Shown here: piece by piece, positions 16,315-25,090 of the stretch
Layout: each line of letters begins with the position of its first letter
Numbering within the stretch: position 1 is the first letter of the stretch
Assembly (NCBI GenBank): GCA_030425045.1
Contig: JAUHVL010000030.1
Span: forward strand, 1 to 40,061
Direction of reading: 5' to 3'
DNA: 40,061 nucleotides
DNA from: a bacterium
GTDB lineage: Bacteria > Bdellovibrionota > Bacteriovoracia > Bacteriovoracales > Bacteriovoracaceae
The notes under the pieces: generated by a model
What the model was told of the DNA's origin: nothing
Database searches by the model: none
Seen by the model: the letters and a program-made list of their open reading frames with translations, nothing else
Position numbers and translations under genes: made by a program

Positions 16315-16722
16315 ATGGATGTAAATGACAAGACATTAAAAGCTCTTGCAACAGCAATTAAGTTTAGAGAGATGAGACAAAAAATCATCAGCTCTAATAT
16401 CGCTAACGCGAATACTCCTGGCTTTAAGGCCAAGAGACTTGATTTTGAAAAAGCATTAGCTCGCGCCATCAATGTTGATGGAAACTTGTCAATGAAAGCG
16501 CAGGATCCAGATCATTTTGATGTCGGAAATGGCGGCTTTGATAATTTGGAACCAGATATTTATGAGGAGCCAAGTGATATTGTTTCTTCAGATGGGAATA
16601 CTGTTGATATAGAGGCAGAGATTTCCAGAGAAGCTGAAAATGCAATTATGCATGAAGCAATGGTGAAGATGCTCAACAAGAAACTTGCTTTAAAGAAATA
16701 TCTTATCCAAAGTGAACGATAG
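16315..16722 (+). CDS. flgB: flagellar basal-body rod protein FlgB
   Basis: Proximal rod subunit, exported through the flagellar type III system. 135 residues with the rod-family N-terminal signature (SSNIANANTPGFKAKRLDFEKAL) and the C-terminal helix that packs in the rod (EAMVKMLNKKLALKKYLIQSE). The length is normal. ATG 16315 follows GAGGTAAGT, two bases after the activator-like gene, and 8 bp separate it from flgC. The first structural gene of the operon. Confidence 0.95.
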   Translation: MDVNDKTLKALATAIKFREMRQKIISSNIANANTPGFKAKRLDFEKALARAINVDGNLSMKAQDPDHFDVGNGGFDNLEPDIYEEPSDIVSSDGNTVDIEAEISREAENAIMHEAMVKMLNKKLALKKYLIQSER

Positions 16723-16730
16723 GAGGATAA

Positions 16731-17168
16731 ATGGATTTATTAACCAGTTTAAAAATTAGCTCATCAGCATTAAACGCTAATAAGAAAAAGATTGGTGCTA
16801 TAAACTCAAATATTGCTAATGCTCAAACGACAAGAACGGCAGAAGGTGGACCCTATCGAAGAAAAGAAGTTGTCTTTGGATCTGAACCAGCGAGAGAAAC
16901 CTTTGGTGATATTTTAGAAGGAGAACTAGCAGAGCATGCTCAAACGGTGCACGCGACAGAAGTGATCTCCGATAATAAGCCACCGGTTCTTAAATACGAC
17001 CCCACTCATCCAGATGCTAATGAACAGGGATATGTTGCGTACCCTGATATTAATGTCATGGTTGAAATGGCCGATCTCATCTCTACCCAAAGAAGTAGTG
17101 AAGCAAATATTAATGCAATGAACGTAACTAAAAGAATGGCATTAAAAGCATTAGAGATTGGTAACTAA
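16731..17168 (+). CDS. flgC: flagellar basal-body rod protein FlgC
   Basis: Proximal rod subunit. 145 residues with LKISSSALNANKKKIGAINSNIANAQTTRTAEGGPYRRKEVVF at the N-terminus and the family C-terminal motif YVAYPDINVMVEMADLISTQRSSEANINAMNVTKRMALKALEIGN-type sequence. ATG follows AGGAGGATAA, one of the best ribosome-binding sites here. It is placed as usual between flgB and fliE. Confidence 0.96.
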   Translation: MDLLTSLKISSSALNANKKKIGAINSNIANAQTTRTAEGGPYRRKEVVFGSEPARETFGDILEGELAEHAQTVHATEVISDNKPPVLKYDPTHPDANEQGYVAYPDINVMVEMADLISTQRSSEANINAMNVTKRMALKALEIGN

Positions 17169-17178
17169 GGAATAGGAA

Positions 17179-17547
17179 ATGGCCATACAAACAACATCTA
17201 ATTTACAAAGTATCTTAAAGAACTACGATGCAAAGTCTTGGACTAAAAGCTCTAATCTTAATGAAGTTGAACCCCTCAAGTTTGATATTAAGACACCCCT
17301 CGATAAAATTGGAGCTCCAAAAGAGAATTTGACCTTCGGTGAAGTTTTGGCAAAGAGTATTGGTGATGTAAATAATTTGCAAAAAGAAGCAAATATGGCG
17401 ATTGAAAAATTGGCGACAGGGAAAAGTAAAAACTTATCAGAGACGATGCTCGCGATAGAGAGAGCAGACTTAGCTTTCAAACAAATGAACCAAATTAGGT
17501 TAAAGGTTGTGGAAGCATACAGAGAGATAATGCGCATGCAGGTTTAA
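17179..17547 (+). CDS. fliE: flagellar hook-basal body complex protein FliE
   Basis: Joins the MS ring to the rod and is among the first exported substrates. 122 residues, with the conserved C-terminal part: FGEVLAKSIGDVNNLQKEAN, LATGKSKNLSETMLAIERADLAFKQMNQIRLKVVEAYREIMRMQV. The first 45 residues are a variable lead. ATG 17179 follows AAGGAATAGGAA. A 38-bp gap to fliF holds a short CCTG...CAGG stem and a strong AGGAGGG site for fliF. Confidence 0.95.
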   Translation: MAIQTTSNLQSILKNYDAKSWTKSSNLNEVEPLKFDIKTPLDKIGAPKENLTFGEVLAKSIGDVNNLQKEANMAIEKLATGKSKNLSETMLAIERADLAFKQMNQIRLKVVEAYREIMRMQV

Positions 17548-17585
17548 TGACCTGATCGTTAGTCCAGGCAACTAGGAGGGTTACC

Positions 17586-19274
17586 TTGGAAGATTTTATT
17601 GAAAAGGTGTATCGGAACTTTAAAGACTTCTTTATGAGTCTCGATCACAACAAGAAAATGGGTATGATTGCAGTAACGGTTTTTATTGCAATGATGTTTG
17701 TCGTTGTTGTGATATGGGCCTCGAAAACAAGATACGAAACTCTTTATACCGATTTGAATAGAGAAGACTCTAAAAAGATTGCCGTCTTACTTGAAGAAAA
17801 TAAAATTCCCTATCAAATGTCTAATGACGGTAAAGTTGTTCAGATTCCTCAAGATATGATTAATCAATGGAGACTCAAAATTGCCATGTTAGGTGTAGAT
17901 TTTAGTGGGTCTGTTGGTTACGAAGTTTTTGATAAACAATCATTTGGGACCACGTCATTTGTACAAAAAGTAAATAAGCAAAGAGCTCTTGAAGGAGAGC
18001 TTGTAAAAACGATCAGGCATATAAAAGGTGTTAAAAGAGCTAGAGTTCACTTGGCCATTCCTGAATCAAGTCCTTTTGTCTCGGAGAAAAAACCACCGAC
18101 AGCGTCTGTGGTTATTGAGCTTGATCGAGGTGTTGAGCTGACAACAGGAGAAATAAAAGGGATTGCAAAATTGGTGAGCTCGACCGTGGCGGGCATGAGA
18201 ACTGAAGATGTTGTGATTCTCGATAATAGAGGTAAGAAACTTTCTGAAAATCATGGTGATGAGATGACGGCCCATACTGCGAACCGTGTTGCCCTTGAAC
18301 AGAAAATGAACCGCCGTTACGAGCAACAAATTGAAGAGATATTATCCAAAGTTGTCGGGGCGGGAAAAGTTGTGGCGAAGGTTGCCATTAACTTGGACTT
18401 TACTCAGTCAATAACAACAAAAACAAATTTTGATCAAGAAAATAAGGCCGTCGTGTCTGAAGTGATCAACTCACAAAAGTTAAATGGTAAAAGACCATCT
18501 CCACAAGGAATTACGGGAGCAAGAAGTAACCTGCCTGGAGAAAGTCCACAGCCGGGAATTCCTGAAACAACGAATAATGTAGATAAGGCATTAACGACAA
18601 AAAATTACAACGTTCCTTCTACTGTGACGAGATCAAAAAAGCCAACGGCAACGGTTAAAAATATTACAGCAGCAGTGATGGTTGATGGTAAGCAAGTGCC
18701 TATGCTGGATGCCACAGGAAAACCAGTGTTAGATGAAAATGGACAGCAGAAAATGCAGTATGAGCCATGGAGTGAAGCAGATCTTGCGAATTTCCAAGCG
18801 ATCATTTCTTCAACAATCGGAGTGAATGATAGAAGAGGTGATAAGATCACGATCAAAAATATGGAATTTGTTCAGGAAGATTTAAGAGCAATAGAAGCTC
18901 TTGAGAGAGAAAAGCAAAATAGAGAACTTATTAAGAACCTCTTTAAGTATTTTGTGGTTGGTTTCTCTATAACACTATTCTTCTTCCTCGTGGTAAGACC
19001 TTTTGTTCAATGGGTTACAGATAATACAGTTGAAACAGTTGAGGATTTCTTGCCTAAAACATTAGAGGAACTTGAAAAAGTTCAGGCAAACCAGAAACTT
19101 CCTGGTTTAGAAGATGCTCTTCCTCAAATTGAAGAAAAACTCAATCCTGAGAAAATCGAAGGAAATATGTTGAGAGAGAAAATTATATCTCTTGTTGAGA
19201 GTAACCCTGCTAAGGCAGCGCAGGTTATTCACGAAATGATTCACACGAGTGAGTCTAATAAAGAAATTGCTTAA
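17586..19274 (+). CDS. fliF: flagellar MS-ring protein FliF
   Basis: Inner-membrane ring that anchors the rotor and export gate. 562 residues, normal length. The first transmembrane helix is near residues 24-46 (GMIAVTVFIAMMFVVVVIW). The ring-building motifs follow (ETLYTDLNREDSKKIAVLLEENKIPYQ, RALEGELVKTIRHIKGVKRARVHLAIPE, PTASVVIEL). A long periplasmic loop rich in P, T and N precedes the second helix near 455-475 (FVVGFSITLFFFLVVRPFV). The C-terminal tail ends in AAQVIHEMIHTSE, the FliG-binding end. The start is TTG, fixed by AGGAGGG just upstream. Confidence 0.97.
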   Translation: MEDFIEKVYRNFKDFFMSLDHNKKMGMIAVTVFIAMMFVVVVIWASKTRYETLYTDLNREDSKKIAVLLEENKIPYQMSNDGKVVQIPQDMINQWRLKIAMLGVDFSGSVGYEVFDKQSFGTTSFVQKVNKQRALEGELVKTIRHIKGVKRARVHLAIPESSPFVSEKKPPTASVVIELDRGVELTTGEIKGIAKLVSSTVAGMRTEDVVILDNRGKKLSENHGDEMTAHTANRVALEQKMNRRYEQQIEEILSKVVGAGKVVAKVAINLDFTQSITTKTNFDQENKAVVSEVINSQKLNGKRPSPQGITGARSNLPGESPQPGIPETTNNVDKALTTKNYNVPSTVTRSKKPTATVKNITAAVMVDGKQVPMLDATGKPVLDENGQQKMQYEPWSEADLANFQAIISSTIGVNDRRGDKITIKNMEFVQEDLRAIEALEREKQNRELIKNLFKYFVVGFSITLFFFLVVRPFVQWVTDNTVETVEDFLPKTLEELEKVQANQKLPGLEDALPQIEEKLNPEKIEGNMLREKIISLVESNPAKAAQVIHEMIHTSESNKEIA

Positions 19275-19291
19275 GGCATAAGGAGTCCATT

Positions 19292-20326
19292 GTGGCAGCT
19301 AGTGATTTAGATCCAGATTTAGAATACAGTTTATTATCGGGACAAGATAAATCCGGTATTCTTTTAAGTTCACTCGGTGTTGAAACAACCCAGCTCATTT
19401 TCAGTTACATGAGAGATAACGATGTAAAGAGAATGATCAATGTGATGTCGAATTTAAAGAAAGCTCCTATCTGGATGATTAAAAGAGTTCTCGAAGAATT
19501 TTACTCACAACTCAACGAAGAAGCTGACTTACTCTTTTCTGACAACAAAGGAAGAGATTTTATTGTTAATGCTCTTGGTGAAGAAAGAGCGAAACAACTT
19601 CTCGGTCAGATTGTCGAGGTTGGTGCCTCCAATACGCTTGAATCTCTTGAACTGGTGGATACAAGAACATTGGCAAACTTTCTTATTAATGAACATCCGC
19701 AGACGATTGCTCTCATTATTGCTCACCTAACGGCAGAGAGAAAAGTGGATTGTTTGAGAAGGATGCCAGAGGGACTTCAGGCCGAAGTTGTACTTAGGGT
19801 AGCGAACTTAGATTATGTTTCACCTGAACTTATCGCACAACTTGATGATGTTCTTAAAACAGAACTATCGACACTTGGATCGATCGATATTAATCAGCTT
19901 GGTGGAGTGGAGCCAATTGCAGATATGCTTAACCTTATGGATAAAAACTCTGAGAAAAACGTTATGTCTCGAGTTGAGGAAAAAGATCCTGAACTTGCAG
20001 AAGAAATTAGAAAACTTATGTTTGTTTTTGAGGATATGGTTCATATCGATGATAGTGGTATTCAAAACCTTCTTAAAGAAGTTGATCAGCAGAAACTTGT
20101 TGTCGCTCTTAAGACAGCGAATGAAGAAATCAAGGCGAAATTATTTAAAAATATGTCTAATCGAGCCGCTCAGATGCTAATGGAAGATCTTGAGGCACTT
20201 GGACCAACGAAACTATCTGATGTTGAAAAAGCACAGAGTGAAATTGTCCAAAAAGCTAAGGATCTTGAATCACAAGGTAAGCTATTCATCTCTAGAGGTG
20301 GCGCTGATAGTGACGCTCTAGTTTAA
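19292..20326 (+). CDS. fliG: flagellar motor switch protein FliG
   Basis: Rotor protein that transmits stator torque and binds FliF. 344 residues. The N-terminal FliF-binding part is SGQDKSGILLSSLGVETTQLIFSYM. The middle domain has the EHPQTIALIIAHL signature. The C-terminal torque domain has MFVFEDMVHIDDSGIQNLLKEVDQQKLVVALKTANEEIKAKLFKNMSNRAAQMLMEDLEALGP-type sequence with the charged torque residues. Start GTG 19292 follows AAGGAGTCCATT. The conserved FliF-FliG-FliH order is kept. Confidence 0.97.
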   Translation: MAASDLDPDLEYSLLSGQDKSGILLSSLGVETTQLIFSYMRDNDVKRMINVMSNLKKAPIWMIKRVLEEFYSQLNEEADLLFSDNKGRDFIVNALGEERAKQLLGQIVEVGASNTLESLELVDTRTLANFLINEHPQTIALIIAHLTAERKVDCLRRMPEGLQAEVVLRVANLDYVSPELIAQLDDVLKTELSTLGSIDINQLGGVEPIADMLNLMDKNSEKNVMSRVEEKDPELAEEIRKLMFVFEDMVHIDDSGIQNLLKEVDQQKLVVALKTANEEIKAKLFKNMSNRAAQMLMEDLEALGPTKLSDVEKAQSEIVQKAKDLESQGKLFISRGGADSDALV

Positions 20327-20348
20327 GAGATACTATTAAGGAGTAATT

Positions 20349-21338
20349 TTGAAAGATTTACAAAATATTTTAAAAGATAAGGTCACAAGTTACTCCTTTG
20401 ATACCTTTGATGACAGTGTCATCAAGCCAGTTGGCGAAGAGGAAATCATTGACCTTGATTTAGAGCAATCATTAGATCTTGTGGATGTAGATGAAGAGCT
20501 TGAAGCTGAAATTTTAAGTTTAGAAAAAAGTATTGCGAAAAACAGTGAATTTATTATTTCTCCTATTGTTAAAGAGCATAGAGGCTTTAATAAACAAGAA
20601 TTAGATGAAAAAGAAAGGCGAATTAATAATGAAGTTGAACGACGAATAGAGGTTATTGGAAATAAGGCTTACCGAAAAGGTTATCAGGAAGGACAAGAGC
20701 AAGCGAGAGAAGAAGTTTTTAAACAAACGAGAGCCGCTACAGAAGAAAAGTTAACAACTCTCTCTTCAATTATTTCAGAAGCACTAGAAAATGAAGCGGA
20801 AGTTTTTAATCAGCAAAAGCAAACTCTTTATAAACTTGTTAATAACTTAGTTAAATGGATCACATTACGAGAGTTAAAAAATGATGGTGACTATATTGAA
20901 AGACTCTGTGAGAAATTAATCAGAGAGTTACAAGTTAAGAGTAATATTTTGGTAAAGGTCGACTCCTCGAATTTTGATAAAATGCCTGAAGTTCTTGATC
21001 ATCTGAACCAAAAACTTGGTGAAATTGAAAATGTAAGAGTGGAAGTGGATTATGAAATTGAAGGACCAGGTATCATCATCGAAAGTCAAAATGGAATCAT
21101 TAATGGCACTTTAAAGGAGCAATTCAATAGCTTGGATAAACTGTTTAGAAGTGTTGGTCTAGAAAACGACGAGCATTTCGATGTCAATGCGTTTTTCGCG
21201 GGAGACTATGAGAAGGTTGAAAAGCCTAAAATTGTTGAAGAAAGTAATCCCTTGTTGGGAGAAGAAGAAATATTAGATGACTTAATTGCGAAAGCTGAAA
21301 CAGAAGAAACTGATAGTGAAAGTGATGACGAGGAGTAA
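20349..21338 (+). CDS. fliH: flagellar export ATPase regulator FliH
   Basis: Peripheral stalk of the export apparatus, which dimerises and holds FliI. 329 residues, longer than the usual 220-260. The N-terminus is extended and acidic (VGEEEIIDLDLEQSLDLVDVDEELEAEILSLE). The centre is a coiled coil with the YRKGYQEGQEQAREE type segment found in FliH/HrpE/YscL proteins. The C-terminal domain contains KLVNNLVKWITLRELK and a VEVDYEIEGPGIIIES strand pair. An acidic tail (about 45 residues) ends the protein. TTG start after AAGGAGTAATT. The position between fliG and fliI supports the call. Confidence 0.9.
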   Translation: MKDLQNILKDKVTSYSFDTFDDSVIKPVGEEEIIDLDLEQSLDLVDVDEELEAEILSLEKSIAKNSEFIISPIVKEHRGFNKQELDEKERRINNEVERRIEVIGNKAYRKGYQEGQEQAREEVFKQTRAATEEKLTTLSSIISEALENEAEVFNQQKQTLYKLVNNLVKWITLRELKNDGDYIERLCEKLIRELQVKSNILVKVDSSNFDKMPEVLDHLNQKLGEIENVRVEVDYEIEGPGIIIESQNGIINGTLKEQFNSLDKLFRSVGLENDEHFDVNAFFAGDYEKVEKPKIVEESNPLLGEEEILDDLIAKAETEETDSESDDEE

Positions 21339-21340
21339 GC

Positions 21341-22708
21341 TTGGATATTGCTGATAAAGAATTAGATTTATTTAGAATTCATCGGGCGTATGAACATAAG
21401 TCTCCTTATCAAAGAATTGGAAAGATCATTTCAAGTCAGGGATCAACTTATGAAATCAATTTAGCTCAGGCAATTATTGGAAGTACTGTCGAGTTTGTAA
21501 CAGAGATTGGGACACGTAGTTTTGGTGAGGTTGTTGCGATTAGAGATAATCGGTGTTTGGCCATGCCCTACGATGAAATTCCCGGTATGAATAGTGAAAC
21601 GAGAGTATATCTTCACGATCTTTCTAATATGTTAACGGTATCAGAAGAGATGCTCGGAAGAGTTGTCGATTTTATGGGGAACCCTATCGATAATAAAGGA
21701 CCGATTGAAAATATTGGTGAGCCTATGAGTATTTTTGGTGAATCAATTAATCCTTTAGATCGACCTCCGATAAGAGAGTCGTTGGATACAGGTATTCATG
21801 CTGTGAATACATTTATGACAGTTGGAAAAGGGCAACGACTTGCCATCATGGCGGGATCCGGTGTTGGTAAGTCTGTGACTCTTGGGATGATGGCACAAAA
21901 TACAAAAGCAGATATCAACGTTATTGCCTTGATTGGGGAAAGGGGCCGAGAGGTCCGTGAATTTATTGAACGAGATCTTGGTGAAGAAGGATTAAAACGT
22001 TCGATCGTAGTCGTGGCAACATCAGATCAATCTCCTCTTATAAGAACGAAGGCCGTTTATACCGCTAATACCATTGCAGAATTTTTTAGAAATCAAGGAC
22101 GAGATGTTCTTTTGATGATGGATTCCGTTACCAGATATGCCATGGCCATGAGAGAAATTGGCCTAGGGGCCGGAGAGCCTCCTGGACAAAAAGGTTATAC
22201 TCCTAGCGTCTTTTCGAAGTTACCACAAATCTTAGAGAGAGCGGGACGAACACAAAATGGTGGAAGTATCACTGGGCTCTATACTGTTCTCGTTGAAGGT
22301 GATGATATGGATGAGCCAATTGCCGATGCTATTCGAGCTATTGCAGATGGACATATTGTATTAAGTCGAGAGCTTGCTTCTCGAAATCAATTTCCAGCTA
22401 TTGATATTCTTCAATCGATTTCAAGGGTCATGAATAGTGTTGTTAGCCGTGAGCATAGAATTGTCGCTTCACACTTAAGAGATTTACTTGCAGCTTATAG
22501 AACCAACGAAGACTTGATTAATGTCGGGGCTTATGCTCGAGGATCAAACGTAAAGATTGATAAAGCAATTGCTATATATGATGACCTTATGAGTTTGATG
22601 AAGCAGGAACAAGACCTTAGTGAGTTCTATAGCATTGAAGAGTTATATGATCGAATTGTCGAGCTAGCGAGAAAAGCAGAAAGTGTTACTGTAGGAGAGG
22701 CTAGCTAA
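21341..22708 (+). CDS. fliI: flagellum-specific export ATPase FliI
   Basis: Hexameric cytoplasmic ATPase of the flagellar type III export system, an F1-beta relative. 455 residues with Walker A GSGVGKS at residues 172-178, GERGREVREF, Walker B DVLLMMDSVTRYAMAMREI and the family-specific GEPPGQKGYTPSVFSKLPQILERAGR. Start TTG follows GAGGAGTAAGC, and only 2 bp separate it from the fliH stop. The stop codon overlaps the fliJ start by one base (TAATG), so translation is coupled. Confidence 0.97.
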   Translation: MDIADKELDLFRIHRAYEHKSPYQRIGKIISSQGSTYEINLAQAIIGSTVEFVTEIGTRSFGEVVAIRDNRCLAMPYDEIPGMNSETRVYLHDLSNMLTVSEEMLGRVVDFMGNPIDNKGPIENIGEPMSIFGESINPLDRPPIRESLDTGIHAVNTFMTVGKGQRLAIMAGSGVGKSVTLGMMAQNTKADINVIALIGERGREVREFIERDLGEEGLKRSIVVVATSDQSPLIRTKAVYTANTIAEFFRNQGRDVLLMMDSVTRYAMAMREIGLGAGEPPGQKGYTPSVFSKLPQILERAGRTQNGGSITGLYTVLVEGDDMDEPIADAIRAIADGHIVLSRELASRNQFPAIDILQSISRVMNSVVSREHRIVASHLRDLLAAYRTNEDLINVGAYARGSNVKIDKAIAIYDDLMSLMKQEQDLSEFYSIEELYDRIVELARKAESVTVGEAS

Positions 22709-23163
22709 TGGGACAGAAATTTAAATTTAAGCTTGAAGGTTTGCTGAAGTTAAGAAAATTTCGTGAAGAAGAAATAAAAGTAGAGTTGGGAAAACTTATT
22801 TCTGAAGAACAAATGATCCTTGATCGCTTAGATGAAATCGATCGTGAAGTACAGGTTGGTTATGATATGCAATCAGAAGCGTTTCATGATCAGAGTAAAG
22901 GAAAGGATGCATATTTTTACCCTTATTTTTTTCAAGGAAAGAGAAAGGATAAAGAGCGATGTGAGACAATGCTCTACTCAACGAGAAAAAAGATTGAAGA
23001 AAAGAGAAAGGAGCTTGCTGAGGCAATGGGTAATGTAAAGATTATGGAAAACTTGAAAGATAAAAAAGTTGAAGAATTTAAAAAAGAGAAAAATAAAAAA
23101 GAATTTGCTGACCAAGAAGAAAATATGATTATGAATTTCTCCAAGAAAGAGAGACGAGCATGA
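22708..23163 (+). CDS. fliJ: flagellar export protein FliJ
   Basis: A 151-residue coiled-coil protein in the FliJ slot: FKFKLEGLLKLRKFREEEIKVELGKL at the N-terminus and highly charged heptad-like sequence throughout. FliJ acts as the central stalk in the export ATPase and as an escort for chaperones. The gene starts on the last base of the fliI stop and its own stop overlaps the next start (ATGA). Assignment rests on the opening motif, length, coiled coil and position, since FliJ sequences diverge fast. Confidence 0.87.
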   Translation: MGQKFKFKLEGLLKLRKFREEEIKVELGKLISEEQMILDRLDEIDREVQVGYDMQSEAFHDQSKGKDAYFYPYFFQGKRKDKERCETMLYSTRKKIEEKRKELAEAMGNVKIMENLKDKKVEEFKKEKNKKEFADQEENMIMNFSKKERRA

Positions 23164-23708
23164 AAAAATTTATATTTGTCATTTTAGGATTTTCACTTTT
23201 GACTGTCTTTGCTGAAGAAGAAAAGGTTACAAAAGACGAAAAAGTCTACACTCAAAAAGAGTTTGATGAAAAGCTTGAAAAGTTGTTGTTTGAAAAACTT
23301 AAACGGTTTGGCTCTGAAAATATTGTTAACTTATCTCAAGAGTTACACCAAAAAGAAAAAGCTCTCGCTGATAGAGAAAATGAAATTAAACAAAGAGAAG
23401 AGCAAGTTGCTGTTGTTGAAAATGAGTTGACTAAAAAGATCAAGGAACTTCAAGTTCAAAAAGATAAAATATTAGCTTGTCTCGATCAAAACGATGGTAA
23501 AGAAAAAAAGAGAATTGATCATATGGTTGAAGCCGTTTCTGGAATGAGGCCTCAAAGTGCAGCAGATGTACTCTCTGTACAAGATCCAGATATTAGTGTG
23601 AAAATTTTAGATCGGCTTCCCGCTTCTAAGGTATCGAAAATATTTAACTCAATGAAAAAGGAAATATCTGCCCGACTTCAAAAACAGTACATGAATATGA
23701 AAAAATAG
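23160..23708 (+). CDS. MotE-like flagellar protein (signal peptide, coiled coil, MgtE-N-like end)
   Basis: 182 residues. A signal peptide or N-terminal helix (MKKFIFVILGFSLLTVFA), a long coiled coil (about 55-115, QKEKALADRENEIKQREEQVAVVENELTKKI type) and a C-terminal MgtE-N-like helical module: VEAVSGMRPQSAADVLSVQDPDISVKILDRLPASKVSKIFNSM. MotE in alpha-proteobacteria and FlbB in spirochaetes share this layout and link the stator to motor assembly in the periplasm. The start overlaps the fliJ stop by 4 bp. A function in motor or stator assembly is expected from family and position. Confidence 0.78.
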   Translation: MKKFIFVILGFSLLTVFAEEEKVTKDEKVYTQKEFDEKLEKLLFEKLKRFGSENIVNLSQELHQKEKALADRENEIKQREEQVAVVENELTKKIKELQVQKDKILACLDQNDGKEKKRIDHMVEAVSGMRPQSAADVLSVQDPDISVKILDRLPASKVSKIFNSMKKEISARLQKQYMNMKK

Positions 23709-23745
23709 CTTATGGCGAAAAGCGTCATTGATTTATAGGAATTGA

Positions 23746-25077
23746 ATGCAAGTTAAACCAGAATCTTCACATTTATTAGCAGGGCTTGGGGAAAGTACTC
23801 AAGGTGAAGGTCTCGCTAATTTAAAGATTGGCGGAGGAGAGCAAACTAGTGAGTTTGGAAGCCTCTTAGAGCAAGCTTCTGGTAAACTCATAAATGAAGA
23901 TGCTAATGAGTCTCTCCTTAACTTGATTACGTCAAAAGAAGTAGATGTTTCTAAAATGTCTGGTGATCTTTCAGAAGAAAAAATTATAAAAGCGGATGAA
24001 ATGGGAAAGATCATTAAAAATGATTCACCTCTTTCAGATGAAGAAATTAGTGAAAAGCTTAAAGTTTTTTCTACTGGTAATCCGCTAAAGACAGAGATGC
24101 CAGGTTTCCAGTCACACGAAAAGTTAACAAGCCCAGAGTTGCAGTCACAACTGGCAATGGAAAAAGGGAATGTTAAGAATGTTAAAAATATTAAATCTAA
24201 CGAATCTTTAGAGTTAAAAGATATTTTAAATAAAGAAACGGCTAAGTTAAATCCAGAGTTGAAAGAGCAGGCCATTCATCCACTGAAGAAAGTGAACTCT
24301 CAATCTTCAAGTGACTTTATTAGCCAGCTAAAAACAGCGCAATCTAAGAAAGTATCTGAGGCGAGTACTGAAGATTTAAAACTTGAAAATAAAAAGTCAC
24401 AAGTAAATCTTTATGGAAAGAAGCAGAATGATCTTAGTAAGAACTTAATTTCTTTAAAAGGAGAAATTGAGACTTCTGACTCTGCTTCTGTAAAGCCAAG
24501 TGAAAATAATTCTAATCAGAGTTTTGGAAATATGATTGAGCAAGCGGAGTTGAAGCTGGCGCCAAAAACATCTGCACCAAGACCTGTTTTAGATTTATCT
24601 AATATTGGAACTGAAAACAAAGTAGAACTGATTAATAAAATTAGTAATTATATTGAGCAATCGAATATCGCTAAAACCGAAAATGTCGATGTCTTAGTTC
24701 GTCATGAAGAACTAGGTACATTCCAAATTTCAGCAAAGAAAGGTCAAGTGAACCCTGACATGGTTGATTTGAAAATTAATACACTTTCTGAAAATGGAAG
24801 AAGTTTCTTTGTTGAAAATGAAGGTGAGTTATTAAAAGCATTAAATCAAAATGGTATAAAAGTTGCTGATTTAAAAGTTTCAAGTAGCAAAGACTTTATG
24901 GGGATGGCCGATATGAAAGGTCAAACTTCGGATCGATCTTTTGGAGAGAATTCTTCAAACCAAGGTAATTCTAGTAACCAAAGAAACTTTGGACAAAGCT
25001 CTTCTGGGAATGAAGATTCACAAAGAAGAAGAAACTTGTGGCAACAATTTAGTGAACATCAACAAGCTTACGCATAA
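23746..25077 (+). CDS. fliK: flagellar hook-length control protein FliK
   Basis: 443 residues. The first ~290 residues are low-complexity, rich in S, N, K, E and Q, as expected for the extended ruler part. The C-terminal hook-length domain reads VDVLVRHEELGTFQISAKKGQ...VDLKINTLSENGRSFFVENEGELLKALNQNGIKVADLKVS, the part that switches export specificity. The tail is a Gln/Asn/Ser-rich stretch. ATG 23746 follows AGGAATTGA. It sits directly upstream of flgD, the hook cap gene, as in many bacteria. Confidence 0.88.
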   Translation: MQVKPESSHLLAGLGESTQGEGLANLKIGGGEQTSEFGSLLEQASGKLINEDANESLLNLITSKEVDVSKMSGDLSEEKIIKADEMGKIIKNDSPLSDEEISEKLKVFSTGNPLKTEMPGFQSHEKLTSPELQSQLAMEKGNVKNVKNIKSNESLELKDILNKETAKLNPELKEQAIHPLKKVNSQSSSDFISQLKTAQSKKVSEASTEDLKLENKKSQVNLYGKKQNDLSKNLISLKGEIETSDSASVKPSENNSNQSFGNMIEQAELKLAPKTSAPRPVLDLSNIGTENKVELINKISNYIEQSNIAKTENVDVLVRHEELGTFQISAKKGQVNPDMVDLKINTLSENGRSFFVENEGELLKALNQNGIKVADLKVSSSKDFMGMADMKGQTSDRSFGENSSNQGNSSNQRNFGQSSSGNEDSQRRRNLWQQFSEHQQAYA

Positions 25078-25090
25078 GGAATAAGAAAGT

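Noticed and set aside
23799-24275. 158-residue minus-strand frame inside fliK
   Set aside because: It lies opposite the low-complexity part of fliK, and nothing marks a start or family. FliK has the recognisable hook-length domain in the plus frame.
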